Shown here one piece after another: positions 8,312 through 16,838 of a stretch of 64,000 bases of DNA. The stretch is from Rummeliibacillus pycnus_A. Its GTDB lineage: Bacteria > Bacillota > Bacilli > Bacillales_A > Planococcaceae. Where the stretch lies: NCBI RefSeq assembly GCF_044359855.1, contig NZ_CP132291.1:1674001-1738000 (forward strand), given 5' to 3'. Position 1 is the first letter of the stretch. The number at the start of each line of letters is the position of its first letter. A model generated the notes under the pieces. It was not told the DNA's origin. It worked only from the letters and a program-made list of their open reading frames with translations, and did not search any database. Both the position numbers and the translations under genes were made by a program.

Positions 8312-9079
8312 TTATTTCATCATTTCAAGTAGGGTATCAACTGTATAAGTTGCAGGTTGCTCTTTCGCTTTCACGTCTTTTGTATGAGTAACACCTGTAT
8401 TTACATGCAGTGTATCGATGCCATAATTGATTCCAGCAAGGATATCCGTATCGTAGTTGTCTCCAATCATCAACATATCTTCTTTTTGTAAATTAAATTC
8501 CTGACGAATGATTTCTAACATATGCGGAGCTGGCTTACCAATGTATATTGGTGCAACATCCGTTACATTGTGAATCAATTCAGCAAGAGCACCGTTACCT
8601 GGTGCAAATCCAAATTCACTTGGGTATTTGATGTCGCCATTTGTTGCTACAAATACCGCACCATTTTGAACATCGTAACATGCATCCGCCAACATTTGAT
8701 ATGTTAGTTCGGGATTCATTCCCTGGACCAATACATCTGGATTTTCATTTACAATCTTCATGCCCGCATCAACAAGTGCTTGACGAAGTCCATCTCCACC
8801 TAAAACTTTTACTAATTTATTTGGAAAATGATTGGCAATATACTTTGCAGTTGCTATTGCAGAAGTCATGATATGATTAGCTTTTGCTTCAATCCCCATT
8901 TTATACAATTTTTTTTGAACTTGAGCACCTGTCATTTTTGCGTTATTCGTCGCAAAAAAAGGTTCTATTCCCTGCTGTTGCAAGTAATGAATAAATTCTT
9001 TTGCTTCTACAATAGGATTTTCTCCTCTATATACTGTACCATCGAGATCAAAACAATAGGCTTTATACTTTTTCATCAT
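8312..9079 (-). CDS. yutF: HAD-superfamily NagD-like phosphatase (YutF)
   Basis: HAD-type sugar-phosphate or nucleotide phosphatase of the NagD subfamily, 255 residues. Motif I DLDGT is at 11-15 (nucleophile D11, general acid D13), a Ser/Thr motif II lies in FATNNAK near 59, and motif III/IV is at the C-terminal GDNYDTD. Cytosolic; the true substrate is unknown. The start codon overlaps the stop of yutE (ATGA), so the pair is translationally coupled. Confidence 0.9.
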   Translation of the reverse strand: MMKKYKAYCFDLDGTVYRGENPIVEAKEFIHYLQQQGIEPFFATNNAKMTGAQVQKKLYKMGIEAKANHIMTSAIATAKYIANHFPNKLVKVLGGDGLRQALVDAGMKIVNENPDVLVQGMNPELTYQMLADACYDVQNGAVFVATNGDIKYPSEFGFAPGNGALAELIHNVTDVAPIYIGKPAPHMLEIIRQEFNLQKEDMLMIGDNYDTDILAGINYGIDTLHVNTGVTHTKDVKAKEQPATYTVDTLLEMMK

Positions 9080-9525
9080 TGTTCCTCTGGGATAAATGCA
9101 GAAACGGGGCCTAACTCATTAATTAAATAATCACTTACTTTTGGAGAAAATTCTTTAATTGCAGCTAAGTTTCCAGCTAAAACTTGAACGACTTCTTCAT
9201 CATTCACTTCTAAAATATCACGAACAAGGCCACGACGAAGTCCGATTAATTTTTTCAATGGTTGATCCATATCTGTTGTAATGACTTTTTCATCCACTAA
9301 AATATCAATGATGTCTTCATAACTTCCTGGATCGCGCATAATAAAACCATCAATCATAGAGTTACCTACATCGATAATTGCTTCAATCAGAATATTTGCT
9401 ATGCGTTCAACGGCCAATTTATGTACATCATCAACTAGCCAATTATCTGTTTGTTCAAACTTATTAATAAGAGAATCCATATATTCAAGGTTATTTGTAA
9501 TTTTTTTTCGGTCAACAAAATACAT
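9076..9525 (-). CDS. yutE: YutE, DUF86/HepT-like protein
   Basis: Helical protein of 149 residues in the DUF86 family, whose other members include the HepT RNase toxin of HepT-MntA systems. Conserved DGFIMRDPGSYEDIIDIL is present. The HepT catalytic motif RxxxxHxY is not: the corresponding stretch reads LRRGLVRDILEVND, lacking His and Tyr. No MntA-type nucleotidyltransferase is adjacent, so this is probably a domesticated, non-toxic family member. The ATG at 9525 follows GGAGG. It is coupled to yutF by a 4-nt overlap. Confidence 0.8.
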   Translation of the reverse strand: MYFVDRKKITNNLEYMDSLINKFEQTDNWLVDDVHKLAVERIANILIEAIIDVGNSMIDGFIMRDPGSYEDIIDILVDEKVITTDMDQPLKKLIGLRRGLVRDILEVNDEEVVQVLAGNLAAIKEFSPKVSDYLINELGPVSAFIPEEQ

Positions 9526-9613
9526 TGTATTTCCTCCATTCAAATAGTAAAGGTTGATACCTCATTCTCTTCTATAGTACCATAATTTTAGTATCGGAAG
9601 GGGCTACGAAAAA

Positions 9614-9880
9614 ATGGAAAGATTTTTCTTATATGATGATATAGAAGAAAACAAGACGCGATTCGTCAGTTTTATGGGTGAAAACCAACGTTATGATTTA
9701 GCAATTTTACAAAGTGTTCGTTTTTATGGCAAAGTCCTTGTATTAGACATGCAACACAATCGATTTGCTATTTTAGGATCAGATGACTTAGATGAGCCAG
9801 GCTACTTAGAACAGGTCTACAATCGACCTCCTGAAGAAGCTCAGGAAATCCGTGAATATTTATACGAATTAATCGGCTAA
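9614..9880 (+). CDS. DUF3055 family protein
   Basis: Small acidic cytosolic protein of 88 residues in DUF3055, function unknown. The typical opening FFLYDDIEENKTRFVSFMG and the central VLDMQHNRFAILG are present. The ATG at 9614 follows AAGGGGC. It is divergent from yutE with about 90 bp between. A repeat hairpin that can act as terminator begins at its stop codon. Confidence 0.7.
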   Translation: MERFFLYDDIEENKTRFVSFMGENQRYDLAILQSVRFYGKVLVLDMQHNRFAILGSDDLDEPGYLEQVYNRPPEEAQEIREYLYELIG

Positions 9881-9943
9881 AGTGAAACTTCCATCAATGG
9901 GGGTTTCTTCCCCCCATTGATGGTTAGTTGAACCAATCGGGCA
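9880..9943 (+). repeat. CCATCAATGGGGG hairpin repeat, copy A
   Basis: A 13-bp perfect stem CCATCAATGGGGG / CCCCCATTGATGG with a loop TTTCTTC. It is framed by AGTGAAACTT on the left and TTAGTTGAACCAATCG on the right. The same framed hairpin recurs at 10024-10087. It lies at the 3' end of the DUF3055 gene and probably also ends its transcript. Confidence 0.75.
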
Positions 9944-9948
9944 TTTAC

Positions 9949-10012
9949 GGGCAGTTATTCCACACCTATCTTCTTTGCTTTTCTCTCAATCTTGAGGTGG
10001 GGATTACTGCCC
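9949..10012. repeat. Inverted repeat between the two hairpin copies
   Basis: GGGCAGTTATTCCACACCT (9949-9967) pairs imperfectly with AGGTGGGGATTACTGCCC (9995-10012), so the segment between hairpin copies A and B can itself fold. Part of it (ATTACTGCCCGTTA) recurs at 34344-34396. Confidence 0.6.
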
Positions 10013-10023
10013 GTTATTGCGGG

Positions 10024-10087
10024 ATAAAGTGAAACTTCCATCAGTGGGGGTTCTTCACCCTCCATTGATGGTTAGTTGAACCAATCG
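10024..10087 (+). repeat. CCATCAATGGGGG hairpin repeat, copy B
   Basis: Near-identical to copy A: AAAGTGAAACTTCCATCAGT opens it and TTAGTTGAACCAATCG closes it, with a slightly imperfect stem (CCATCAGTGGGGG / CCTCCATTGATGG). Non-coding. Confidence 0.75.
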
Positions 10088-10105
10088 AAATTTTGCAACA
10101 AAAAA

Positions 10106-10144
10106 ACATCGAAAGAGCTCAATAAAGCTCTTGCTCGATGTTTT
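10106..10144. terminator. Terminator overlapping the 3' end of yutD
   Basis: ACATCGA and AAGAGCT arms pair with AGCTCTT and TCGATGT. A/T runs lie on both sides. The stem includes the last codons of yutD. Confidence 0.85.
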
Positions 10145-10553
10145 TTGGTTGTTCTGATTGATCTAGTGTATTCGAATCTTCGAATGTGGCAGTTTCTGTT
10201 TCCTCTACTAATAGTGGATCTTCACTGTCTACTTCCGGTTCCTCTACAACTTCTAAAGATGATTCAACTACTTTTGGTGCTTTCCCAATCTTCTTTAATA
10301 CGAAGTAAGAACATCCGAAATTACAATACTCATATATATAATCCTGTAATGTGCTAATTCTTGTGTCAAATGAAGCTTTTTGGTTTTTATCTTCATAAAA
10401 ACCTTTTAAACGAAGCTGGCCATACCCCCAGTCCCCCACGATATAATCATATTTCGATAATATATCGCTAAAACGTAGGATAAAATCCTCTTGTTTAAAT
10501 CCCTCTTTGACTTCATCTATTAGTTCATACATGAACTGATCTGCAATGATCAT
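10119..10553 (-). CDS. yutD: YutD-like protein (DUF1027)
   Basis: Cytosolic protein of 144 residues. Its first ~90 residues match the YutD/DUF1027 family (DYIVGDWGYGQLRLKGFY near 40-57), function unknown. The last ~50 residues are low-complexity and very acidic (runs of E, S, T and D), an extension not in the shorter homologues. The ATG at 10553 is preferred because GGTGAT precedes it at good spacing; an ATG five codons earlier has no ribosome binding site. It is downstream of lipA on the same strand, 28 bp apart, so likely one transcript. Confidence 0.8.
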   Translation of the reverse strand: MIIADQFMYELIDEVKEGFKQEDFILRFSDILSKYDYIVGDWGYGQLRLKGFYEDKNQKASFDTRISTLQDYIYEYCNFGCSYFVLKKIGKAPKVVESSLEVVEEPEVDSEDPLLVEETETATFEDSNTLDQSEQPKNIEQELY

Positions 10554-10581
10554 TTTATCACCATCCATTTGTTATTGGTGA

Positions 10582-11502
10582 TTACGCATTTTCTCCAAGT
10601 GATTGTTTTTGCTTTGTTGCTGCATTTACTTGTTCATCAGCATGGTAACTACTACGTACTAATGGACCAGCTTCACAGTGTTTGAAGCCTTTAGACATCG
10701 CAATTTTACGAAGCTTACCAAATTCTAATGGTGAATAGTATTTCTTTACAGGTAAATGTTTTTTCGTTGGTTGTAGGTATTGACCAATTGTCATGATATC
10801 TACGTTATTTGCGCGTAAGTCATCCATTACTTCAATAATTTCTTCTTCCGTTTCACCAAGACCTATCATCAACGATGATTTTGTTGGAATCTCTGGTTGC
10901 ATTTCTTTTGCAAGACGTAGAAATTCTAGAGAACGATCATATGTTGCACGTGCACGAACTCTTGGTGATAAACGACGTACTGTCTCGATATTGTGATTCA
11001 AAATATCTGGCTTAGCATCCATTAAAATTTGTAAGTTTTCTTTTACCCCACCCATATCTGAAGGTAATACTTCAATTGATGTAAATGGATTTTTGCGGCG
11101 AATTGCACGGACAGTTTCTGCTAGTACACTTGCTCCCCCATCTTTTAAATCATCACGTGCTACAACTGTAATAACGACATGCTTTAAATTCATAAGTTGT
11201 ACTGAATCTGCTACTCGTTCTGGTTCTGCTAGATCAAGTTCGTTAGGAAGACCTGTTTTGACTGCACAAAAGCGGCACGCACGTGTACATACATCACCTA
11301 GAATCATAAAAGTGGCTGTACGACGTTCACCCCAGCATTCGTGAATGTTCGGACACTTTGCCTCCTCACAAACCGTATGTAAATTCTTTTCTCGCATTAG
11401 TTTTTTTAGGCCTTTATATTCTTCACTCGTGTTTAGTTTTATTTTAAGCCAATCCGGTTTTCTAATATACTCTTCTTTTTTTGTTGGTTTACATGATGTC
11501 AC
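10582..11502 (-). CDS. lipA: Lipoyl synthase
   Basis: Radical-SAM enzyme that inserts two sulfur atoms into octanoyl groups on lipoyl domains such as GcvH, encoded at 34.5 kb. Both Fe-S sites are intact: auxiliary cluster C45, C50, C56 (CEEAKCPNIHEC) and radical-SAM cluster C72, C76, C79 (CTRACRFC). The C-terminal GPLVRSSYHADEQ carries the conserved RSSYHA. The start is inferred as GTG at 11502, behind GGGAGCGGAC, giving 306 residues close to the ~298 usual; the frame is open 18 codons further upstream but those residues are not family-like. Confidence 0.93.
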   Translation of the reverse strand: MTSCKPTKKEEYIRKPDWLKIKLNTSEEYKGLKKLMREKNLHTVCEEAKCPNIHECWGERRTATFMILGDVCTRACRFCAVKTGLPNELDLAEPERVADSVQLMNLKHVVITVVARDDLKDGGASVLAETVRAIRRKNPFTSIEVLPSDMGGVKENLQILMDAKPDILNHNIETVRRLSPRVRARATYDRSLEFLRLAKEMQPEIPTKSSLMIGLGETEEEIIEVMDDLRANNVDIMTIGQYLQPTKKHLPVKKYYSPLEFGKLRKIAMSKGFKHCEAGPLVRSSYHADEQVNAATKQKQSLGENA

Positions 11503-11609
11503 AATCAGTCCGCTCCCATCAATTAAGCAAATTATTAAATCTATTACTGTTGTCAATTTAACATATTCAAGGTTTTCTCACAACCTTGGATTCCTCTTAC
11601 ATAAAATAT

Positions 11610-12419
11610 CTACTGATTGTTTCCAGCTGGTGGTGGTGAATTCGTTGATGATGAGGGTGGCCCTGTTGGTAATGGAACTTCCATCGCCGGCTGCGTTGGT
11701 GATTGACCTTTTGAATATATATAAGGAACATTTCCTTTTAGAAAACTGATGGCTACAGGAATTTTTTGTTCAACCGTTGTTGCTTTACTTGCAAAAGGAA
11801 CGATTATTTGTACGTTAACTGTAGTTCGCACACTAACCTGTACATAGGCATTATTAATACCGAATTCTACAATTTCTTTTTCTGCATTAACTTGTACATT
11901 CCCAATAACATGAAAACGAATTGGGATTTTTGGGCCTAAATTTCCGAGCAATGGCATACCTGTCGACAATCCAATAGGTACATTAAATACAATTCCTCCA
12001 TCTTGTTCCATGGCACTAGAATCATACTCTATCTCTTCATATTTTGGTAAATGGTCCAAATTCCCCTTTTCTGCTTGTTCTAAATGTGATTGTACTAAAG
12101 TCTGCGTTTCAGACATAATACGGTTAATTACTTCCGCATTCAATTTAGTATCTGCCATTCCTTGATTTTCTCCGCCATTTTCGATCACTTCATTACTTTC
12201 TAAAACATTAGTCGTTCTTGAATTTATTGCTTTACTTATGACATATGAAGCGATTTTATTTGTCTCAACTTCAGCATATCGCATAAGTGTAGGCGTCAGT
12301 TGGACATTGATGTAATAAAACAATAATACAATACATCCCATTACACTAACTAACACTACTGGTAAAAGCCGAGAGCGTTTTCGAGCAAACAGATGTTTTC
12401 TTTTTTTCATTAGTCGCAA
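11610..12419 (-). CDS. yunB: Sporulation protein YunB
   Basis: Sporulation-associated membrane protein of 269 residues, similar to YunB of B. subtilis, which is made in the mother cell. There is one N-terminal membrane anchor (about 19-38) after a basic stretch, then an exported domain with GKIPIRFHVIGNV-like beta-rich sequence around 160-190, and a proline/serine-rich tail after 240. The TTG start at 12419 is chosen because GGAGG lies eight bases upstream; the next ATG would be too far. Its ribosome binding site sits inside a stem-loop. Confidence 0.8.
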   Translation of the reverse strand: MRLMKKRKHLFARKRSRLLPVVLVSVMGCIVLLFYYINVQLTPTLMRYAEVETNKIASYVISKAINSRTTNVLESNEVIENGGENQGMADTKLNAEVINRIMSETQTLVQSHLEQAEKGNLDHLPKYEEIEYDSSAMEQDGGIVFNVPIGLSTGMPLLGNLGPKIPIRFHVIGNVQVNAEKEIVEFGINNAYVQVSVRTTVNVQIIVPFASKATTVEQKIPVAISFLKGNVPYIYSKGQSPTQPAMEVPLPTGPPSSSTNSPPPAGNNQ

Positions 12420-12426
12420 AAAGATA

Positions 12427-12454
12427 CCTCCTAACCATTAATATGATTAGGAGG
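12427..12454 (-). promoter_or_regulatory. Stem-loop covering the yunB ribosome binding site
   Basis: CCTCCTAA (12427-12434) is the exact complement of TTAGGAGG (12447-12454). On the minus strand the 3' arm contains the GGAGG used by yunB and is followed by TATCTTTTT. It may be a weak terminator for the upstream HD-GYP gene, a translational control of yunB, or both. Confidence 0.6.
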
Positions 12455-12460
12455 TGGCCA

Positions 12461-13564
12461 TTATTCGACTTGCTCTAGATATTCAACTTCGACTTTTTCA
12501 ACTGAAATATCTAATTGTTCAGCAAGTAAGACTTCATATGTAGCTTTTAGCATTTCTCCATTTTCTTCAAAAATCCGAACCCACGGGAGTTCTGCATGTT
12601 CCCTATTTTGCTTACAAACAATCCCTCTACGGCCATCTGATAATAGCAGGCATGTTCCATTCGGATAATACGCTACGCAGCGTCTAAATGCATTTACAAC
12701 CTTCTCATCATATAAGGTACCACTACCCTCTTTAATAATGTCCATCCCTCGTGATGGGAGCATCTTTTTTCGATAAACACGATTTGAAGTCACCGCATCA
12801 AATACATCTGCCACAGCAATAATCTTCGCATATGGATGAATTTCAAAATCAAGTAACCCTCTAGGGTAGCCACTACCATCTAATCGCTCATGATGTTGAA
12901 AAGCACAATGTGCAGATAATAGTGAAATTGTATGTAAGTTCCGCAGTAAATCAAAGCCATATTTCGTATGCAATTTCATTAATTCATATTCCTCATTCGT
13001 AAATCGATCTGGTTTTTTTAGAGTTTCTTGAGGAATCATTATTTTTCCTACATCATGCAATATGGCACCAATTCCTATTTGTCGGATTTCTGTAGCATTG
13101 TAATGCATCTCTTTAGCAATAGCAATGGAATAAACTGCAACTTGTAGTGAATGCGTATAGATATAATTATCATAAAGAAAGGCATCACTTAATACAGTCA
13201 AAATCTCTTTGTTATTCATAATATTGTCAAACAAATCATCAATTATTGCAGAAAAGTGCTTTGTTTGTTGATCCAGACAATATGTGACATCCTTTCCCTT
13301 TAGATTTTTTAACTTGTTAAAAGATGATGTAATTTGATCTACTGCGTGTTGACGTACAGCTCTAGGTATAGCTTCTTTAATCTCAATATTTGCGGAAATT
13401 TTATCATCAATATATACATATTGAATATTTAACTGTTGTAATCGCCGGATAATATGATCCGATACTTTTACACCCTTTTGCAACAATGGTCTCTCAGCTT
13501 CATTCCAAATGGTTCTACCTATAACCATGCCCGTTTGTAAAACTTTTGTTGATATCAACCGCAT
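12461..13564 (-). CDS. HD-GYP domain protein (predicted c-di-GMP phosphodiesterase)
   Basis: Cytosolic 367-residue protein predicted to hydrolyse cyclic di-GMP. The HD motif ILHDVGK is at about 168-174 and the GYP signature HHERLDGSGYP at about 224-234, both complete. The N-terminal 100 residues look like the domain common in Gram-positive HD-GYP proteins (MRLISTKVLQTGMVIGRTIW). The ATG at 13564 follows GGGGAAAAAGG. It lies between yunD and yunB, where B. subtilis has yunC. With the GGDEF-EAL protein at 52 kb, it indicates c-di-GMP turnover in this organism. Confidence 0.85.
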   Translation of the reverse strand: MRLISTKVLQTGMVIGRTIWNEAERPLLQKGVKVSDHIIRRLQQLNIQYVYIDDKISANIEIKEAIPRAVRQHAVDQITSSFNKLKNLKGKDVTYCLDQQTKHFSAIIDDLFDNIMNNKEILTVLSDAFLYDNYIYTHSLQVAVYSIAIAKEMHYNATEIRQIGIGAILHDVGKIMIPQETLKKPDRFTNEEYELMKLHTKYGFDLLRNLHTISLLSAHCAFQHHERLDGSGYPRGLLDFEIHPYAKIIAVADVFDAVTSNRVYRKKMLPSRGMDIIKEGSGTLYDEKVVNAFRRCVAYYPNGTCLLLSDGRRGIVCKQNREHAELPWVRIFEENGEMLKATYEVLLAEQLDISVEKVEVEYLEQVE

Positions 13565-13612
13565 GCCTTTTTCCCCAATCATCTAAAGAATCAAAATGCC
13601 TATATAAATGTA

Positions 13613-14986
13613 TTAATCTTTACTTTTATTATAACTTTGTCCATATGAACTCAGAATATCACGTAAAAATTGTGGTAACAAGTACGTTTTTGACAAATTT
13701 TTAAATTGGGGGAAGAAATATCCGAACGTGAACATATCTAATGTTACTAACTTGTAAACCTTAGATTCATTTCCTTTTTCGCCATTTACTAGTAGTTCTC
13801 CTTCTGAATTAATGGAGCAACCATAGGTCAAAATTTTACCAAGTACTACACCTCTAAATCCTAATCCTTTCAATTCAGTTCTAGGCCAATCCAAAGATTG
13901 TTGTGCAATTTCTAATACTTCCTTCAGCTCTTGACCTGTCAATGTAATCACACAAGCATTAATTGGATGTGGTAAGCATTGATGTACATCAAATGCTGTG
14001 ACCGTTCCCTTGGGTAAATCTCTCAAAAAAATCCCAGCATTAAACATTGCACAATCCGCTTTTGAAAATTCTAATAGACCTTTTGCAAAGAATCGGGATA
14101 ATGTAGAATGATGATACCATTCTTTATTTAAATAATAATCTGCTTCAAAAACCGGATGATCTAATAGCGCTTTTCCTTTTTCTATAAGTGCACGATCGAA
14201 TTGTTCTTCATCTCTAACAATTGGCAATTCAGAAGTTCTATAAAGTTCAGTCTGTTTATCAACAACGCTCTTATTATTCACATCAAAATGAATTTCGGTA
14301 TGCCCAACGAAAAAGCCAAATTTCCCTCCACCTGTTAACAAGGTGTTTCCAACTAATTTACCTTCATGTAGTACATGATGCGTATGGGAACCAAAAATCA
14401 CATCAATTTCAGGGCAAAGCACAGCTAACTGTTCATCCATATGAATTCCTAAATGGGACATACATAAAAGAATATCGACTAAAGGATGAATTTCGGTTGC
14501 GATTTCTTGCAATACAGGTAATGGATCCTCTATTTCCCAACCTAATGGCTCATAATATGTTCGAAATTCCGCTGTAGCCGCAATAACTCCAATTTTCGTT
14601 CCTTGTACAGTTTTATAAATTCGAAATGGTTTCGCCCATTCAGGAATATTGTTTTCAGTTTTCAAATTTCCTACAATGACATCAAATTTGGCATCATTAT
14701 ACAACTCATTTAAATCCGCTTTTGATAATGTAATCCCTTCGTTATTACCAATAGTGACTGCATCATATAACCCATCATTTAACAATTGTGTATTTCCTTT
14801 ACCAACTGTTGCTTCTGTATAAATATGTGAACGGTCTATAAAATCGCCAATATCGAAAATATAACAACTATCACCTACTTCTTCATGCCACTTTTTACGT
14901 TCGGTCAATAATTTCTGTATTCTTGGCCAATAAGTGAAATGACTATGAAGATCATTTGTATGATATAAATGAATTGTTTCTAACAT
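13613..14986 (-). CDS. yunD: Metallophosphatase/5'-nucleotidase family protein (YunD)
   Basis: Two-domain UshA-like phosphoesterase of 457 residues without signal peptide, so cytosolic. Metal motifs are present: D12/H14 in HTNDLHSH, GD at 47-48 in DIGDF, and GSHTHH near 199. The usual catalytic GNHE motif reads GNNE at 80-83, so the dyad His is replaced by Asn82, which could weaken or change activity. The C-terminal 5'-nucleotidase domain spans about 300-440. The ATG at 14986 follows AGAGGTG. It is followed on the same strand by the HD-GYP gene and preceded by yunE and yunF. Confidence 0.85.
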   Translation of the reverse strand: MLETIHLYHTNDLHSHFTYWPRIQKLLTERKKWHEEVGDSCYIFDIGDFIDRSHIYTEATVGKGNTQLLNDGLYDAVTIGNNEGITLSKADLNELYNDAKFDVIVGNLKTENNIPEWAKPFRIYKTVQGTKIGVIAATAEFRTYYEPLGWEIEDPLPVLQEIATEIHPLVDILLCMSHLGIHMDEQLAVLCPEIDVIFGSHTHHVLHEGKLVGNTLLTGGGKFGFFVGHTEIHFDVNNKSVVDKQTELYRTSELPIVRDEEQFDRALIEKGKALLDHPVFEADYYLNKEWYHHSTLSRFFAKGLLEFSKADCAMFNAGIFLRDLPKGTVTAFDVHQCLPHPINACVITLTGQELKEVLEIAQQSLDWPRTELKGLGFRGVVLGKILTYGCSINSEGELLVNGEKGNESKVYKLVTLDMFTFGYFFPQFKNLSKTYLLPQFLRDILSSYGQSYNKSKD

Positions 14987-15004
14987 GAAAACACCTCTCT
15001 AGGC

Positions 15005-15829
15005 TCAGAATAATCCTTCATATATGGAGCGTATTCCGAGTAACAATAATATAATTCGTAATATAAATACTAACGTATTTGATTTGAGTTTCTTATTCAA
15101 CGCTGCTCCTAATTTTGCACCAAAATAAGCTCCTGGTATTACCGGAATTGTATATAACCAAGGTACATTACCAAGATAAATATGGCTCGCTGAATTTACG
15201 ATCGACGATAAAAATACCATGTACATTGATGTTGCGATAGCCACATGAGGTGGAAATAAAAATAAAATGATCATTGCTGGTACAATCATCGATCCTCCAC
15301 CGATCCCAAATAAACCAGAGGCACAACCAATTACAAAATTTAATAATAAAGCGAACCAAATTGGGTAGCCATATACATAACTTTTACCATCCTTTGGATC
15401 AATAAAAGTTTGTTTCTTACCATGTTTTACAAACCACTGCAACGGTTTAATATGATCACGAATAAGTAATATGATTGCTAAAATAATAAGTAATATACCA
15501 AAGTATAAGTTAAAAGATGGCAAATCTATTCCTTTATTAATATAAGCACCTAAAATTGTACCTGGTGCACTTCCTATAAAGAAGATAAATCCACTCTTAT
15601 AATCGATGGTTTTCGATTTCATATACGATAGTGTAGAAGCTAAACCTGTTGCAATCATCATTACTACTGATAATCCTACAACTTTTTGAGGAGTTAAGTC
15701 AGGTATCATTCCAAGAGTTAGTCCAATAAACAAAGTTGCAGGGACTAAAATTACTCCTCCGCCTAGTCCAATAAGTGCACCAATTAATCCTGAGCATACT
15801 CCGATTAGTGCCAATAAAATATATTCCAT
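15005..15829 (-). CDS. yunE: TSUP/TauE family membrane transporter (YunE)
   Basis: Integral membrane protein of 274 residues in the sulfite exporter TauE/SafE (DUF81) family, with about seven to eight hydrophobic segments. The duplicated family motif is visible as GALIGLGGGVILVP near residues 17-30 and GLFGIGGGSMIVP near 172-184. Likely exports a sulfonate or other organosulfur anion, but the substrate is unknown. It is two bases downstream of yunF and 18 bases upstream of yunD, so yunF-yunE-yunD read as an operon. Confidence 0.9.
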   Translation of the reverse strand: MEYILLALIGVCSGLIGALIGLGGGVILVPATLFIGLTLGMIPDLTPQKVVGLSVVMMIATGLASTLSYMKSKTIDYKSGFIFFIGSAPGTILGAYINKGIDLPSFNLYFGILLIILAIILLIRDHIKPLQWFVKHGKKQTFIDPKDGKSYVYGYPIWFALLLNFVIGCASGLFGIGGGSMIVPAMIILFLFPPHVAIATSMYMVFLSSIVNSASHIYLGNVPWLYTIPVIPGAYFGAKLGAALNKKLKSNTLVFILRIILLLLGIRSIYEGLF

Positions 15830-15831
15830 CG

Positions 15832-16689
15832 TTATTCTGCTCCTTCAAAAAAGTCTAATTGTTTTGGAGATAAGTTGTGGTATTCAATACCAAGCATTTT
15901 CTGTAATGTCTTTGCATTCCCTGCTGCATGATAACCAGAGTTATTATTAAATAAAACATAGACTTCTTTTGCAGCATTTTGTAATCCGGTGACTGTTTCT
16001 CTCAAACCAGCTAGCTCTTCTCTTGAATAATCATATAGAAAGCGAACTTTTCTCCATTGCTCGTTATTTCCTGGATTGCGCCAACCATATACATTTCGCC
16101 CATGTATACGCAATAATACCTTTTCACCAGTTGAAATTGGCACAAGAGGTACAGACCCTTCTCCTGCTTGCGGTTCATCACAAACCGTATGAAAAAGCGA
16201 TTGCTGTTTCAAAAAATTTAGTGTTCCATCCATAAATTGTTCACTATACCAAGTACGATTGCGAAATTCGATTGCGATAGGAAATTCAACCAGCTGTTGC
16301 TTAATATATCGGATATATTGAACGTTTTTTTGTTGACAATCAAACCAGGGCGGAAATTGAACAAGAACAAGTGCTAATTTACCCGCCTTCTTAAATATAT
16401 GTAATGATTCTTTAAAAGTATCGAACATTTCTTGCATATTACCGTAAGGATTTTCATCACGCAAATGCCCCGTCATTCCTTGATACGCTTTAACCACAAA
16501 CTGAAAGTGCTTTGGTGTTTCCGTAATCCATTTTTGCACATTGGCTATAGATGGTATGGAATAGAAAGACGTATCTAATTCAACAATTGGAAAATGGCTA
16601 CTATAATCAAACAATTTATTTCTTGACGTAGAAGTTTGACTATATAAACTTGGATGATCTCCCCATCCTGTTAAGCCGATATGTATCAT
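15832..16689 (-). CDS. yunF: DUF72 family protein (YunF)
   Basis: Cytosolic protein of 285 residues in the DUF72 family, a TIM-barrel-like fold related to endonuclease-type proteins; function unknown. Family hallmarks are IGLTGWGDHPSLY at the start, FVVKAYQGMTGH near 73-84, and the late VYVLFNNNSGYHA, where the NN dipeptide is conserved. The ATG at 16689 follows GGGGGAAGAGAA. It is the first gene of the yunFED cluster. Confidence 0.85.
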   Translation of the reverse strand: MIHIGLTGWGDHPSLYSQTSTSRNKLFDYSSHFPIVELDTSFYSIPSIANVQKWITETPKHFQFVVKAYQGMTGHLRDENPYGNMQEMFDTFKESLHIFKKAGKLALVLVQFPPWFDCQQKNVQYIRYIKQQLVEFPIAIEFRNRTWYSEQFMDGTLNFLKQQSLFHTVCDEPQAGEGSVPLVPISTGEKVLLRIHGRNVYGWRNPGNNEQWRKVRFLYDYSREELAGLRETVTGLQNAAKEVYVLFNNNSGYHAAGNAKTLQKMLGIEYHNLSPKQLDFFEGAE

Positions 16690-16785
16690 TTCTCTTCCCC
16701 CTATTCCCTATTTGCTAAGTATATCCATCATATCATAGCTACTAGAAGGAACTATATTAATTGTATCAAGTAATTATCTAGAACG

Positions 16786-16832
16786 TAAAAAAGAGATATA
16801 ACTGCAAATAATACATTGCTGTGTATATCTCC
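16786..16832 (-). terminator. Terminator after the VOC-family gene
   Basis: On the minus strand GGAGATATA pairs with TATATCTCT (stem 16792-16832), followed by TTTTTTACG. Confidence 0.75.
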
Positions 16833-16838
16833 TTCATC

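Noticed and set aside
9614..9880. Idea that this small gene is an antitoxin to the HepT-like yutE
   Set aside because: It matches DUF3055, is on the other strand and lacks a nucleotidyltransferase motif.
11503..11556. Eighteen extra codons upstream in the lipA frame
   Set aside because: The added residues are hydrophobic and unlike LipA N-termini, while GTG at 11502 has a ribosome binding site and gives the normal length.
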